A stretch of 64,000 nucleotides of DNA from Myotis daubentonii. Lineage: Eukaryota > Chordata > Mammalia > Chiroptera > Vespertilionidae. The position numbers were made by a program, and so were the translations under genes. Below the pieces are notes generated by a model. That model was not told where the DNA came from, searched no databases, and was given only the letters and a program-made list of their open reading frames with translations. The stretch covers positions 27,606,294 through 27,670,293 of the forward strand of contig NC_081844.1 of assembly GCF_963259705.1 (NCBI RefSeq), read 5' to 3'. How positions within the stretch are numbered: the first letter of the stretch is position 1; each line of letters opens with the position of its first letter. Positions 21,143-39,189 of the stretch are shown piece by piece.

Positions 21143-21366
21143 AATAAATTTTTTTAAAAATATATTTTATTGAATTTTTACAGAGCGGAAGGGAGAGAGA
21201 TAGAGAGTTGGAAACATCGATGAGAGAGAAACATCGATCAGCTGCCTCCTGCACATCTCCTCCTGGGGATGTGCCCGCAACCCAGGTACATGCCCTTGAC
21301 CGGAATCGAACCTGGGACCTTTCAGTCTGCAGGCCGACGCTCTATCCACTGAGCCAAACCGGTTTC
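21143..21366 (-). mobile_element. Ves SINE, right arm of inverted pair
   Basis: Outer end GAGCCAAACCGGTTTCAGC mirrors the left arm, so the two form a near-palindrome of about 425 bp flanked by AAAATTTAT-like sequence. Confidence 0.88.
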
Positions 21367-21371
21367 AGCTA

Positions 21372-21560
21372 AAAATTTATATTTATTAATTTCAGAGAGC
21401 AAGGAAGTGGGAAACATCAATGATGAGAACCATTGATTGGCTGCCTCCTACACACCCCCCACTGGGGATCCAGCCCACACTCTGTGCATGCGCCCTGAGA
21501 ACTGGACCATGATCTCCTCATAGGTCAACGCTCCACCACAAAGCCACACTGCCTGGGCCC
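21372..21560 (-). mobile_element. Older Ves SINE
   Basis: Truncated and diverged; TTTCAGAGAGCAAGGAAGTG to CCACACTGCCTGGGC. Confidence 0.75.
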
Positions 21561-22121
21561 TTTTTCCATTCTGATCTGGCTGAGGGACTCCAGTGGAGGG
21601 AAACATGTTCTGACCCATTTTTTGAAAACCCATTGGGCAGGGGGTGATCATTCGGTTTCCTGATGACTGTGCTGTAGACAACTGAGCCGTGTTACTTCCA
21701 GTTATGACTAGACGAGGCCAGGTGCTGTCAGGGCAACAGCTGGGTCTTATTTTAGGCCTTGATGCCTCACAGGGTCGGTCAGAGGCGCAGGGAAAAGGGG
21801 TGACAGCCTGTCTCAAGCCCACACAGCACTTCTTGCTCAGCCTCAGCACCCCTTACTGCTGGCTCTGAATGATTTTTTTTTACTTAGTCAAATCCGGTGC
21901 TGTAAGGGTCAAACTTTATGTCCACTGAGAATTTTCAAAGAATGTGTTTCAAGTTCTGAAGTCACTCCCAAGAGAAGCATTTCAGAGATGCTTTTGGTGA
22001 GGGACGGCCCAGCTGGTGGGTGGCCACCGTGGCTGCTGGCCTGGCTGGGCCTGCGCACAGATGCAGATGGTCCTGGGTGACTTCAACAAAACCAGCCACA
22101 TTATTTAGTCTGTATTATGAT

Positions 22122-22335
22122 GGTTATCTTTAAAAATACATTTTTATTGATTCCAGAGAGGAAGGGAGAGGGAGAGATAAAAACAGCAATGCTGAGTATC
22201 GTTCATCGACTGCTTTTTGCACATCCCACACTGGGGATCAAGCCCATAACCCAAGCATGTGCCCTGACCTGGAATCAAACCGTGACCTCCTGGTTCATAG
22301 GTCAACACTCAACCACTGAGCCATGCCTGCTGGGC
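22122..22335 (-). mobile_element. Ves SINE
   Basis: Target duplication TGTATTATGAT at 22111-22121 and 22336-22346. Confidence 0.92.
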
Positions 22336-22427
22336 TGTATTATGATTATTTTAAAAATTAACTTGGGGGCAAACAACATCAGCAGACTCAAGAATTGGGA
22401 TACTGGTTTAGTGTTTTAAAAAATGTA

Positions 22428-22445
22428 TTTATTCTCTCATTTATT
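22428..22445 (-). terminator. MRPL4: Candidate MRPL4 polyadenylation signals
   Basis: Two AATAAA hexamers on the minus strand (22433-22428, 22445-22440), about 790 nt past the stop codon. They are the first I found reading downstream, but nothing else supports their use. Confidence 0.35.
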
Positions 22446-23230
22446 CACCAGTGATTCTGATTCTGCGCTCAGGGGAAATCATTGTGATGGAAGCTCCGGT
22501 GTGCAGGTGTGCATACGGCACCTACTAGTGGACTCAAGCCCGCGCATTGGACTGAGGGACCATAACAAATGGGGCCCAGACCCTGTTAGGAAAGCAGGTG
22601 CACAGCACTACGAACAACCACATCCCCGGGCACTAGCTGTCCCAGGCACGCTCCCAGCTTCCTGTGCACACGCTCTCCTAACAGGTCTGGGTGCCCGAGA
22701 GCCAGGGGGTGCCAGGAGCAGGCTCCCAGGAAAGGGCAGTGCTCCGATCCTCAGAGTCCCTGGAGGCTGGCTCACTCTAGGGAAGCTAACCTGAGACATT
22801 CCTATAAACAGCACTGAGGTCGCCCCTTGAGGAGAGAGGTAATGACGGTGCCCAGCACCGAGGAAAGAGCCCGACTTGCCAGATGGAATTATTCTCAACA
22901 TGGCAATGAGCTGTTCTGTTTCTCCTCTGTAATTAAAAAATAAAGCTTATCTTTAAAACAGAAAGAGAGAATTGGACAGGAGCTTGATTGGGCTCTCTGC
23001 TGAGCTGCCCCTTCCTGGTCATGACCGTGACTCCTGCCTGGCCTGCCCAGCCACTCCTCACGGCCTCAGCTTCCTCCTGGGACGAGGGAGCCTGGATAGT
23101 GCTGCCCTCGCAGGGTGGGCGTAAGGTCCCCAAACCGGCCAGGTTCTCGGCGTGGCTCAGAGCAAGCACCTGGCATGGAGAGCGCTGCAGGAAGGAAGGC
23201 AGCGGATGGGCCTGGGCGCAGGGTCGGGGC

Positions 23231-29782
<6,552 letters not shown>

Positions 29783-30200
29783 CGCGAAGCAGCCCCGCAC
29801 GCCCCGAGGTCAAAGCTTCCTCTGGGCGCGCGCGGCGTCTAGTGATGACGTCACGTCCGCGCCGCCGCCGGCTCCGCCCACGTTCGGGGCCAAAAAGCAG
29901 AGCGTGTACTGCAGAGTGAAGACGTCGAGACCCACCGCCTTCCCAGGAACCCCATTTTCACTCCTGGCCTACAGGGCCCTCTGCGACACCTGGGAACGCG
30001 ACCCCACAGCATGGAGCCCCCAAGGCCTCCCCTTCCCCTTCGTAGAGCCTGTGCTCGTTCAGCCAATGAGCGTTAAGTCTGCAGAAGTGGCCCGCCCATG
30101 GCTGGGAGGTTCTGGGCGGACACCTAAGGGAATTGACCAATAACCGTTAAGCTTTGGTGTAAGCCACGCCCTCCAAGCCACGCCCCCTTTAGCCGCCTGG
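29783..30200 (-). promoter_or_regulatory. MRPL4: MRPL4 CpG-island promoter
   Basis: CpG-rich with no TATA. It has a perfect CRE palindrome TGACGTCA at 29846-29853, about 65 bp upstream of the ATG. Further out are two CCAAT boxes (plus strand, about 30063 and 30137), each inside CCAATnAnCGTTAAG. Confidence 0.75.
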
Positions 30201-30840
30201 CTCCGCGATGGTTTTGCTCTATTCAATGAGAGGTTTTGCTTGTTTGATCGCTTGCGGGGTCTTATTTTCTACAGGAAGCCCTCAGGACAGCCTGCAGGGC
30301 AGTGCCTATCCGCTTAGATTCCCCGGCGACGGGCTGTGTCCGTCCCCCCGCCGCCCCCCCAGATTAGGTCTGTGTCTCCCGCACGCCCTAGGCCAGGTTC
30401 CTGTCCTGTCAGAGCACTGCCAGGCTCTCCAAGGAGACAGCAAAGTGGAGAGTCCAGGGATCCCGGATCGCCTTTCTTGTCGCCCACCCTCTCAACAGAA
30501 ATCCAAATGCTCATTTATAAATTCTCTGCCACGTTCCCCGCACGACCTCCAGGGGCGCTACGAGCCCATAGCAGCCTTCCCTTCCCCGGTCAGGCCGGAT
30601 CACCAGGGAATCGGTGTGGTCTGCACCGACATCAGTCAGTCTTCCTATCTGGAAAACGGGGTGGTTGTGGGACTTTAATGAAATAAATGGAGGCAAATTG
30701 TGTCATGCTTGTCACAAGGTGAAAACTTAATACATCGCATTATCATTATTATTAAAGGTGAATTTTGTCATCAAAGTGAGGCAAGAACCAAGGCAGGGAT
30801 GAGGGTGGACCCTGGAGGATTTGAATGACATGTTAAAGAT
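30201..30840 (+). other. Upstream intergenic sequence, no gene supported
   Basis: A 156-codon frame (30208-30678) begins near a hydrophobic stretch, but there is no homology, splice or conservation signal that I can see. Confidence 0.4.
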
Positions 30841-31095
30841 ACAGGCTTTTTTTTTTTTTTTGCATCTGATATATAACATGAATATTTGTATGAATTGATA
30901 ATTAAAACTTACAATTTATTTCATTGTGTATTGTATTCCTGCAAGAATAACTGAATGTGTGTTTAAAATTCCACACTCTTTGCAATTTAAAAGTCTTTTA
31001 GTCCTTTGTTTTGTAGAATTTCATTTATTCATTTTATGTTTGTGTCGGTAATTTGCACCTGGTAAAAAAAAAAAAAATTCAAAAACTACAAATGG

Positions 31096-31312
31096 GCCCT
31101 AACTGGTTTGGCTCAGTGGATAGAGCATCGGCCTGCGGACTTAAGGGTCCCAGGTTTGATTCCAGTCAAGGGCATGTCCATGGTTGCGGGCACATCCCCA
31201 CTAGGGGGTGTGCAGGAGGCAGCTGATTGATGTTTCTCTCTCATCAATGTTTCTAACTTTCTATCCCTCTCCCTTCCTCTCTGTAAAAAAATCAATAAAA
31301 TATATATTTTTT
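31096..31312 (+). mobile_element. Ves SINE
   Basis: Flanked by AAAAACTAYAAATGGG, 15 of 16 matching (31080-31095, 31313-31328). Confidence 0.9.
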
Positions 31313-31959
31313 TAAAAACTATAAATGGGTAACTAGCACACACACAAAAATCTGTTTTCTCTAACCTCTGTCCCCTGACCCCAACTCAGTTCCCTTCCCT
31401 TCCCAGAAGTCACCACCACAAATAGCTGTGTGTCTCCTCTCAGAACCAGTTTGATTTTACAGGCAGATCGCCAGGAGTTAAGATTTTTTGTGATAAATGA
31501 TGGAATGGCACTTAGTTGCTTAATGATTATATTAGGCACCTACTGTATACCACTGGAGTAAAGCCAGTAGACACCCTTGAGATATAGTCCAGTGGAGAAG
31601 GCTGAGGGATTGGAATTGGGGGGGGGGGGGTTCTTCAGGGTCTCTGGGATGAGGTCTCAGAGTTGGCTTCTCTGAAGCTGTAACCTGGGAGTTAAGGGTT
31701 GAGGGTCCATTGGCAGTTTGTCCAGAGAAGAAACGGTGTTCCAGGCTGAGGGAACAGAGTTTACGAAGCCTGGAAATGAGTAGGGTGTGACAGGGTGGGG
31801 GAGCTGAACCTTCCTGATGGCCACATGCTTTGTTTTCAACTCCTGCACTTATGTTGAACCCACTTCAGGGTCTTTGCAAGAATATCCCTGAAAGAATAAT
31901 TGTGGATGTGCGTTTAACATTCCACAGTTCCTTCTGCTTAGAGCATACTTTTCCCAGAG

Positions 31960-32240
31960 CTCCACATGGCTTGATCTCTCACTTCCTTTGATTCTTTTCT
32001 CAAAAGGTCACCTCTAGCAAGAAGCCTGTCTTGACCACCCTATTTTTTTTTTGTCTTTTTCTATTGACCACGCTTTTCAAAATTGCAGTCCCCACCCCTA
32101 GCCCTTTTTTTCCCCCTTGCCCTTTTGACTCCCTCATCTTGCCCCATTTTTCCCATCAGTATTTATGTTCTAACATCCTACATAATCCTCCCCTTTTTAA
32201 ATGCTTTTTGTCTGTTTTCCCATTAGAATATAAACTTATC
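31960..32240 (+). repeat. L2 LINE 3' region
   Basis: CAAGAAGCCTGTCTTGACCACC and CATTAGAATATAAACTTATC are L2 3'-UTR phrases. Its usual end is replaced by the AT minisatellite. Confidence 0.65.
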
Positions 32241-32241
32241 C

Positions 32242-32372
32242 AGGATAGAAATTATTTATATATACATATATACTTATATATATTTATTTATATATACATA
32301 TATACTTATATATATTTACATATTTATATTATTTATATATACATATATAATTATTTTATATATATATTTCAT
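32242..32372 (+). repeat. AT-rich minisatellite
   Basis: Units built from TATATACATATATACTTATA and TATTTATT, repeated about three times with decay. Highly self-complementary. Confidence 0.85.
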
Positions 32373-32562
32373 AGAGGAAAGGAGAGTGAGAGAGAGACAG
32401 AAACATCAATGATAGAGAGAATCATTGATTGGCTGCTTCCTGCACGCCTTCTACTGAGGATCAGGCCAGCAACTCTGGCATGTGCCCTAACCGGGAATTG
32501 AACCTCGACCTCCTGGTTCATATGTTGATGCTCAGCCACAGAGCCCTGCCAGCCAGGTTCCA
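32373..32562 (-). mobile_element. Ves SINE next to the minisatellite
   Basis: The tail end ATTTCATAGAGGAAAGGAG directly adjoins the AT repeats, which may have grown from its A-rich tail. Confidence 0.82.
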
Positions 32563-32794
32563 AGTCAGAAAGAAATTTTGCTCCCTTTTGTTCCCTGCTA
32601 TAGCCCAGCATGCAGCCTAGTGCCTGTCACACAGTAGGGGCTCACGACGTGTTTCTTAAGCCAATCCCTTCTCATTGCCCTGTTGCAGAGGTATTACCAG
32701 AAACAGAGAAAGCACTCCCACTGTATTAAGGTCTCTATCCCCCTGAAGTCACAGGCACATAAGGTACCCAGTAAATGATAATTTACCCAATGGC

Positions 32795-32905
32795 ACTGGA
32801 GTCACATAGACACAGGTTCAACTCCAGGGGCTGCTGCTAACTGGCCGCATGTTTATCGGCAAGTGGTTAGCTCTTCCAGGGGTCTAATTAGTAAGTGTGA
32901 CACAC
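32795..32905 (+). repeat. MIR SINE remnant
   Basis: GGCACTGGAGTCACATAGAC, then TTCAACTCCAGGGGCTGC. Confidence 0.55.
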
Positions 32906-32989
32906 ACAAACCTTCCCCCCTGAGCTGTGTGGAGGATCAGAGTTCTCTTTCTTTCCATTTATACTCCCCACTGTCCTTTCTCTCCTACA

Positions 32990-33565
32990 GAGGGAACCTA
33001 CAAACAGGAATCAGATCACATCCCTCCTCTGCTCAGAACCCTCTTACTTCCCATTTCCCTTAGAGCCAAAGCCAAAGTCCTCCCTGCATCCGACAAGGCC
33101 CTTCAGGACTTGTCCTCACCGCCTCCCACCCTCCTCCTCTGTCACTCTTTGGTTTCTGGCCACAATGGTCTTGTCACCAGACCTGTCACTCCCATGCCAG
33201 TCTCGGGGCCTTTTCATCTGTCATTCCTTCTGCCTGCACCACTCTCCCCTGAATGTCTTCATGGCTCACTCCCTCATCTCCTTAAAGGCCACCTTCTCAG
33301 CTGACACTGGGTCTAAAATCACTGCTCCCTTCCTACCTTACTTTCTGCTGCCTTCCCAGTTGTCATTTGTTTCCGGAACGTTCACCATATACTAACAGAC
33401 GACACCGAGTTCTTATTTTCCTGATGCTTGTCTGTCTCCCCCACTAGAACGTCAGCTCCTAGATGACAGCGTTCTTTGTTTCTTTCACTGCTGGACTCCA
33501 TTGCTAAGAAGGGCACCCAGTATGTTCTCCACACACAGTAATTGAACAAATAGGATGTAGAGAAA
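32990..33565 (+). repeat. L2 LINE 3' region, relatively complete
   Basis: Runs from CTGCTCAGAACCCTCTTACT through GCCAAAGTCCTCCCTG, GTCTTCATGGCTCACTCCC and ACTAGAACGTCAGCTCC, to GAACAAATAGG. Confidence 0.8.
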
Positions 33566-34615
33566 GCACTTTGCACAGGGCTCTGCACCTCCCCCCAACC
33601 CCCGCCCGCGGCGGCATATTGATTTTTGAGCCTTTCATGAAAGAGAAATAATGACCTTGAGACCTGCATACTGCAAGGCTCAAAGTTTGGCCATCTTGGC
33701 CTGAGCCTTGGTGGAGGTCAAAGGTCAACATGTCCAGCTCACGGCTGTGGATCAAAGGCTCAACGGCAGGTAGCCTCTGTCTCCAGTATCAGCCTCGTGA
33801 CTCTGCTGGCCACAAGCATGATAGCAATTTAGGGAAGACACATCATAAACTGCAGGGCCCCCCAACATCTGGTCTTTCCTAGGGGCCCCCCCCCCAATCA
33901 CTGTGCAAAGGTTTTCACAAAGGCCAGAGCGCAAGGCTGCAATATTGGGGGCAGCCCTGAGGAGATGCAGAGCATGGGTGCAGGCTTGATGGGGGAATCT
34001 GACCTACTGGGGGGAGCTGTCTAAAGTGCCCCCTCACCACCTGCCAGAACATCTGCTGTGTGTTTGCAGCTCAGTTTGTGGGTAACTGTCAAGCCCTGGA
34101 GGAGGAGTCTCCCATTGAGTCACCCCTCCACCCCCAGGATGGGCCTGATTTGCATAGTCATTTCCATGCCATTTTAGTTACCTTCAGTTTAACCGCAATA
34201 GGAATTTGGAGAAAAGAAAGAAGAAGAAAAAAAAAAAGGCACAGAACCAGCACTCCAGTCAGGTCTTGGCAGAAATTCAGACCCTCCTCAGGGCTTGAAA
34301 GCCTGGGGACGGCACATGGGCTCATTGGGTCTCAATTTCCTCCTCTGTAAAATGAGGTGTAACTGACCCGACCTCACATGGTGTGTGTCCAGCTTGAGCC
34401 TGTGTACCCTCAGACACCCACTTCCCCCGCCGACCCTGTCCCATGGCTAGGGGCTGACCCCTGCACAACATTTCCCTTGTCCACTGGTTTCTGCCCAGAT
34501 TTTGCCAATGGCAGGCACTGAGGGTAGATTGGAAGGCAGGAGGATGGGAGAAGCCAGAATATTTCTTCCCAACGGCTCTTGGCAACATCTCCCACTGGAT
34601 AAGGCCTGCCTAAGT
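33566..34615 (+). other. Unique intergenic block, possible regulatory DNA
   Basis: Free of Ves SINEs for about 1 kb. It holds TGAGTCA (AP-1 type, 34116-34122) and the octamer ATTTGCAT (34148-34155) about 30 bp apart. No gene seen; a MIR-like fragment lies near 34320-34380. Confidence 0.4.
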
Positions 34616-34631
34616 TCTCATTTCTTTTTTT

Positions 34632-34852
34632 TTTTTTTTTAAATATGTTTTATTGATTTTTTTACAGAGAGGAAGGGAGAGGGATAGAGAGTTAGAAACA
34701 TCGATGAGAGAGGAACATCGATCAGCTGCCTCCTGCACACCCCCCACCAGGAATGTGGTCACAACCAAGGTACATGCCCTTGACCGGAATCGAACCCTGG
34801 ACCCCTGAGTCCGCAGGCCGATGCTCTATCCGCTGAGCCAAACCGGTCAGGG
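34632..34852 (-). mobile_element. Ves SINE
   Basis: Target duplication CTCATTTCTTTTTTTT on both sides (from 34616 and from 34853). Confidence 0.92.
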
Positions 34853-34869
34853 CTCATTTCTTTTTTTTT

Positions 34870-35086
34870 TTTTTTAAATATATTTTTATTGATTTCAGAG
34901 AAGAAGGGAGAGGGAGAGAGATGGAAACATCAATGATGAGAGAGATTCATTGATTGGCTGCCTCCTGTACACCCCCGACTGGAGATCGAGCCCAAAACCT
35001 GGACATGTGCCCTGACCGGGAATTGAACCATAACCTCCTGGTTCATAGGTCGACGCTCAGCCACTGAGCCACACTGGCCAGGCCCT
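34870..35086 (-). mobile_element. Ves SINE (older subfamily), next to previous
   Basis: Separated from its neighbour only by the shared CTCATTTC-T tract. Head end CCACACTGGCCAGGCC. Confidence 0.86.
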
Positions 35087-35214
35087 ATGTGCTAATTTCT
35101 AATCTCACCCTGTTTACACTTCGGTTTCGTATCTATGTAACCAACCCCTGTATTAAATCCCCTCTGTTTGAAATATTTCTATTTTTCTGATGTAAGGCAG
35201 CTGTGAGGGATTTT

Positions 35215-35580
35215 ATTTGTTTTTGTTTTAAGATACAATTTAGAGACAATAAAGTCTCCCCTTATCAGTGTACAGTTCTGCAAGTTTCCACAAACATATA
35301 TCGCCATGTAACCACCACCACAATCAAGACATAAAATGGTTCCATTACCAAAAACTTTCCCCCTTCTGTAGTCAAGTCCTCCCTAACCCCCAGGCCCTGC
35401 CAGTTACTGGTCTGTTCATAGTCCCTATACTTTGCCCTTTTCTAGAATGTCATAGAAATGGAATCATACAGCCTGTAGCCTTTGGTGTATGGCTGCTTTC
35501 CCTCCTTATGGTGCATTTGAGATTCATCCACGTTGTTATTTATAACTGGCTCCTTCCTTTTGGAACTGGTGGTTCCAAAT
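35215..35580 (+). repeat. L1 LINE 3'-UTR fragment
   Basis: CATGTAACCACCACCACAATC, GGAATCATACAGCCTGTAGC and GAGATTCATCCACGTTG are L1M landmarks. Confidence 0.7.
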
Positions 35581-35697
35581 ATATTCCTGAGTGACCTGTG
35601 TAAGGAGGGCCTGCAGTGTGTCTACATTCCCTAGTTAGGGCAGCTGCTGTGATGTTTGTTTGTTTTTTAATCCTCACTGGAAAGTATCTCTTCCATT

Positions 35698-35912
35698 GAT
35701 TTTTTTTTTTTTTTTTTTAGAGACAGTGGAGGAAGGGAGGAGAGGGAGAGAGAGAAAAACATCGATACAAGAGAGACTATTACCTTCCCCACATGCCCTG
35801 ACTGGGCTATGGATTGAATCTGCAACCAAGGTACATGACCTAGACTGGGAATCGAACCCGAGACCCTTCTGCAGGCTGGTCCTCTAACCACTGAGCAAAA
35901 CTGCCAGGGCTG
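35698..35912 (-). mobile_element. Old Ves-related SINE
   Basis: A T-run tail, ACATCGATACAAGAGAGAC, and head end CACTGAGCAAAACTGCCAGG. Confidence 0.78.
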
Positions 35913-36760
35913 CCGTGAGCTTTTCATGAGCCAATATTTGCAAAATGTTTAGGACAGTAACTGGCACGGTAAAAATGTGTCAGCCATTACTTTTATGCTG
36001 GTGGCGGCAGGGCGGGGGGGGGGGGGGGGAAGAGGGAGTGGTCCTGAGAAGTGGGTCTCAGGTGTTCCCCTCCCCCTAACGGCTTGCCTCTCTGGTCCCT
36101 TGTCCGGAAGACAGAGCCCACCCTTCCCAGGCTGGAAGGGCCCCGACTGCATCTGGTGCAGACGTGGCAGGAACTCAGCCCATCCCTGAAGCTGAAAGTG
36201 GGCCCCAAGCCCATGGATGGAGGAAGCGTCTGCCAAGATCGGCATCTGGAAAGCTTCTCTGCAGCTGGGGCCCCTTCCCCCAGTGCCGGGGTGATGATGA
36301 GAAAGTTGGGACCTGTCTCAGACACTTCTTTTTAAGCAGTTTCTCCTGCCAAAAGCGGAGAGCTGGGGGTGGGGTGACAGTAGAGACCCAGAGAGGCTTG
36401 AGGACAGGCCTGGGCCCCCTCGATCTGGGGGAGTTCAAAGAATCAGAGATCAGAGGGTTTCCCTCACCTGGATCACAGAGAAGAACATCCTATCTCACCA
36501 CCGACCCATGTGGTCCTGAGTAGTAACCATCATCCTTCCGCCCGACCCTCTGGGACAGGGCAGGGGGTCGCTGCATCAGGACTGGGGATAAACAAATTCA
36601 AATCCTCCCACTGCTGTGTACCTCAGCTTCTTCATCTTTGTTTTTATTTTTTTTTTGCGGGGCAACTAGGTTTTTGTTTGTTTGTTTGTTTGTTTGTTTT
36701 AGCTTCTTCATCTTTAAATTGGGGTGAGAAGGAAAATGCAAAACTGTGGAGACAGTAAAA
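35913..36760 (+). other. Intergenic sequence with G-run and (GTTT)n
   Basis: A G run at about 36013-36029 and a GTTT repeat at 36672-36700. No gene or family recognised in the rest. Confidence 0.45.
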
Positions 36761-36771
36761 CGATCAGGGGT

Positions 36772-37018
36772 GCCCCGGTCAGTGCGACTCAGGATTGAGC
36801 ACCATCCAGTGCACCAAAAGGTTGCTGGTTCTATTCCTGGTCAGATCACATGCCTGGGTTTGGGGCTCAATCCCAGTAGGGGGCATGTAGAAGGCAGCCT
36901 ATGGATGTTCCCCTCTCACATTGATGCTTCTCTTTCTCTCTCCCGCTCCCTTCCTCTCTCCCTCTCCCATCCTCTCTCTCTAAAAATCAATAAACTAATC
37001 TTAAAAAAAAAAAAAAAA
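36772..37018 (+). mobile_element. Ves-related SINE
   Basis: Target duplication GATCAGGGGT (36762-36771, 37019-37028). The head GCCCCGGTCAGTGCGACTC is atypical. Confidence 0.88.
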
Positions 37019-37028
37019 GATCAGGGGT

Positions 37029-38315
37029 TTGGGATGAATAGGCAAAGCACGGAGAATCTTTAGGGGAGGGAAACCGTTCTGTATGTGTACAAGTCACTAT
37101 ATGTTTCATCAAACCCACAGGAGGTGCAACACCAAGAGCAAACCACAGTGTAAATTCTGAATTTGGGGTGCTAATGGTGTATCAACGTAGGCTCATCAAT
37201 GATAACCAAAGCACCTCTGTGGTGCTATGTTGATAGAGGGGGAGGCTTTGCATGCCTGAGGGGGGCAGGGGGCGGGGGTATATGAGAAATCGCTGTACTT
37301 TCCGCTCGGTTTTGCTGTGAACCTAAAACTGTCCTAAAAATAAAGCCGATTTAAAACAATAGGATGATGATAATATTCCCCACCTCCTAGGATTGGGAGG
37401 GTTCAGAGTTGCACTCAGAATAGTCTGTGTCACGTGCGCATTAGCCATTGTCAGTGGCCCTATCATCAGTGGAGGCTGCTCTGAGGCGCTTCACCTCTAG
37501 TTTCCCTTCCTGGTAGCTCCCCAAGAGGAGGGTCATTTCCTCCTTCGTCCGCTGTTTTCTCTCAGGAGCCCCCTTAGAGCAGCTCTCCCTGTGACCCCAT
37601 CTCCCCCACCCCGGCCGACTCAGGAAATCCAGGCCTCCCGTGTTTTCCAGTTCTCCAGCCCGTTCCCTCAGCTGACCCAGCGGAGACCTTGTGCTGCCCC
37701 AGAAGTGGGCGGTGGGAGGGCTGAGAAGAGGGGACGGAAGTTGCTTATGGGAGTATCTCTGTGTCTCTGAGGATATCACCTTTGTCTAGTAGCCATGGTC
37801 TCTCTAACAGACGCCAGATATGTCTGTGGCCTTGACATCATCCCCACCCCCAGGTCCCTGGGGGGAATGGCAAACTGCTGAGCCAGCCCAGGCAAGTGTG
37901 TGGGGGGGGTCACTTCCTCCCCAGCCTTCAGGTCCCCACAAAGAGCTGAGATTTCCGCTCTGATAGCTCCCCGTCGAGAAGAGACCCAGTTTGCTCTCTG
38001 CCTTGTCCCCTGTGTGTTGAACACCTGGCTTCGAGCAGTTGCTCAGGCAAGACATTTCACTTGGCAGAGGACTCAGTGGGGTTTTGCTGAGGTGTCAGTG
38101 GACCCCAAGATCTGACCCTGAAATGAGTGGACGCTGAAATCTGGTTCAGGAAAAGGAGCAAAGCCACGGTCTCTTTCCTTATCTCCGCATCAAAGCCCTG
38201 TTACGCTGTTAGAACTGTCTGGCTTCTTCACTGTCTCCTCCATCAGACTGTCAGGTCTGGGTGGCAGAGACCCAGGAGGCATCACCAGAACCTGCACAGA
38301 GCATTTTATGAATAT
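37029..38315 (+). other. Unique intergenic sequence, nothing recognised
   Basis: No coding signature in either strand's longer frames and no repeat family that I could name. It is the longest SINE-free block between MRPL4 and S1PR2. Confidence 0.4.
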
Positions 38316-38599
38316 ACTAGAGGCCCGGATACAAAATTCGTGCACTGGGGGGAGGGGGGGGGCGTCCCTTAGCGCAGCCTGCATCCTCTCCAATCTGGGA
38401 CCCCTCGGGGGATGTCCGACTGATGGCTTAGGCCCACTCCCCGCTTCTGGCTGAGCAGAGCTCCCTCTGTGGGAGCACACTGACCACCAGGGGGCAGCTC
38501 CTGCATTGAGCGTCTTCCCCCTGGTGGTCAGTGCGCGTCATAGCGACCAGTTGTTCCGCTGTTCAGTCGATTTGCATATTAGCCTTTTATTATATAGGA
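38316..38599 (-). mobile_element. Non-autonomous Helitron (HeliBat type), 284 bp
   Basis: Read on the minus strand it starts TCCTATATAATAAAAGGCTA and ends GGGCCTCTAGT, inserted between A and T, exactly as described for bat Helitrons. It carries two outward copies of a CCACCAGGGGG core in inverted arrangement (38484-38497 plus; 38527-38514 minus). Confidence 0.93.
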
Positions 38600-38670
38600 T
38601 ATGCTGCACACATATATGTAGCATTAATATAATCTTTATGCATTTCTTTGTTAATCATGTAAACATGTTT

Positions 38671-38888
38671 TTTTTTAAATATATTTTATTGATTTTTTAC
38701 AGAGAGGAAGGGAGAGGGATAGAGAGTTAGAAACATCAATGAGAGAGAAACATCAATCAGCTGCCTCCTGCACACTCCCCACTGGGGATGTGCCCGCAAC
38801 CAAGGTACATGCCCTTGACCGGAATCGAACCTGGGACCTTTCAGTCTGCAGGCCAACGCTCTATCTACTGAGCCAAACCGGTTTCGGC
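38671..38888 (-). mobile_element. Ves SINE, first in the AACATGTTT series
   Basis: Flanked by AACATGTTT at 38662-38670 and 38889-38897. Confidence 0.92.
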
Positions 38889-38936
38889 AACATGTTTATT
38901 TTTTAAATACTTTTAAAAACTATCCTCACCTGAGGA

Positions 38937-39153
38937 TAAGTTTATTGATTTTAGAGAGAGGGGAAAGGAGAGAGAGAGAAACATTGATGTGAGAAACATC
39001 AAATCGGAGATGTGTTGCCTCCCGTACTTGCCCTGAACAGCAGGTGATTGAACCTGCAACCCGGGTACATACATGCCCTTGACCAATTATCAAACCCAAG
39101 ACCCTTCAGTTCTTGGACTGGTGCTCTAACCACTGAGAAAATGGGGCCCGGGC
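38937..39153 (-). mobile_element. Old Ves-related SINE, second in the series
   Basis: ATCCTCACCTGAGGATAAGT start and GGGGCCCGGGC head end, with AACATGTTT again at 39154-39162. Confidence 0.78.
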
Positions 39154-39189
39154 AACATGTTTATTTTTTTTTAATTGTTTAAAAATATG

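Noticed and set aside
30208..30678. 156-codon frame with an N-terminal hydrophobic stretch
   Set aside because: Looks secreted at first, but the remainder is Pro/Ser-rich with no cysteine pattern or splice support.
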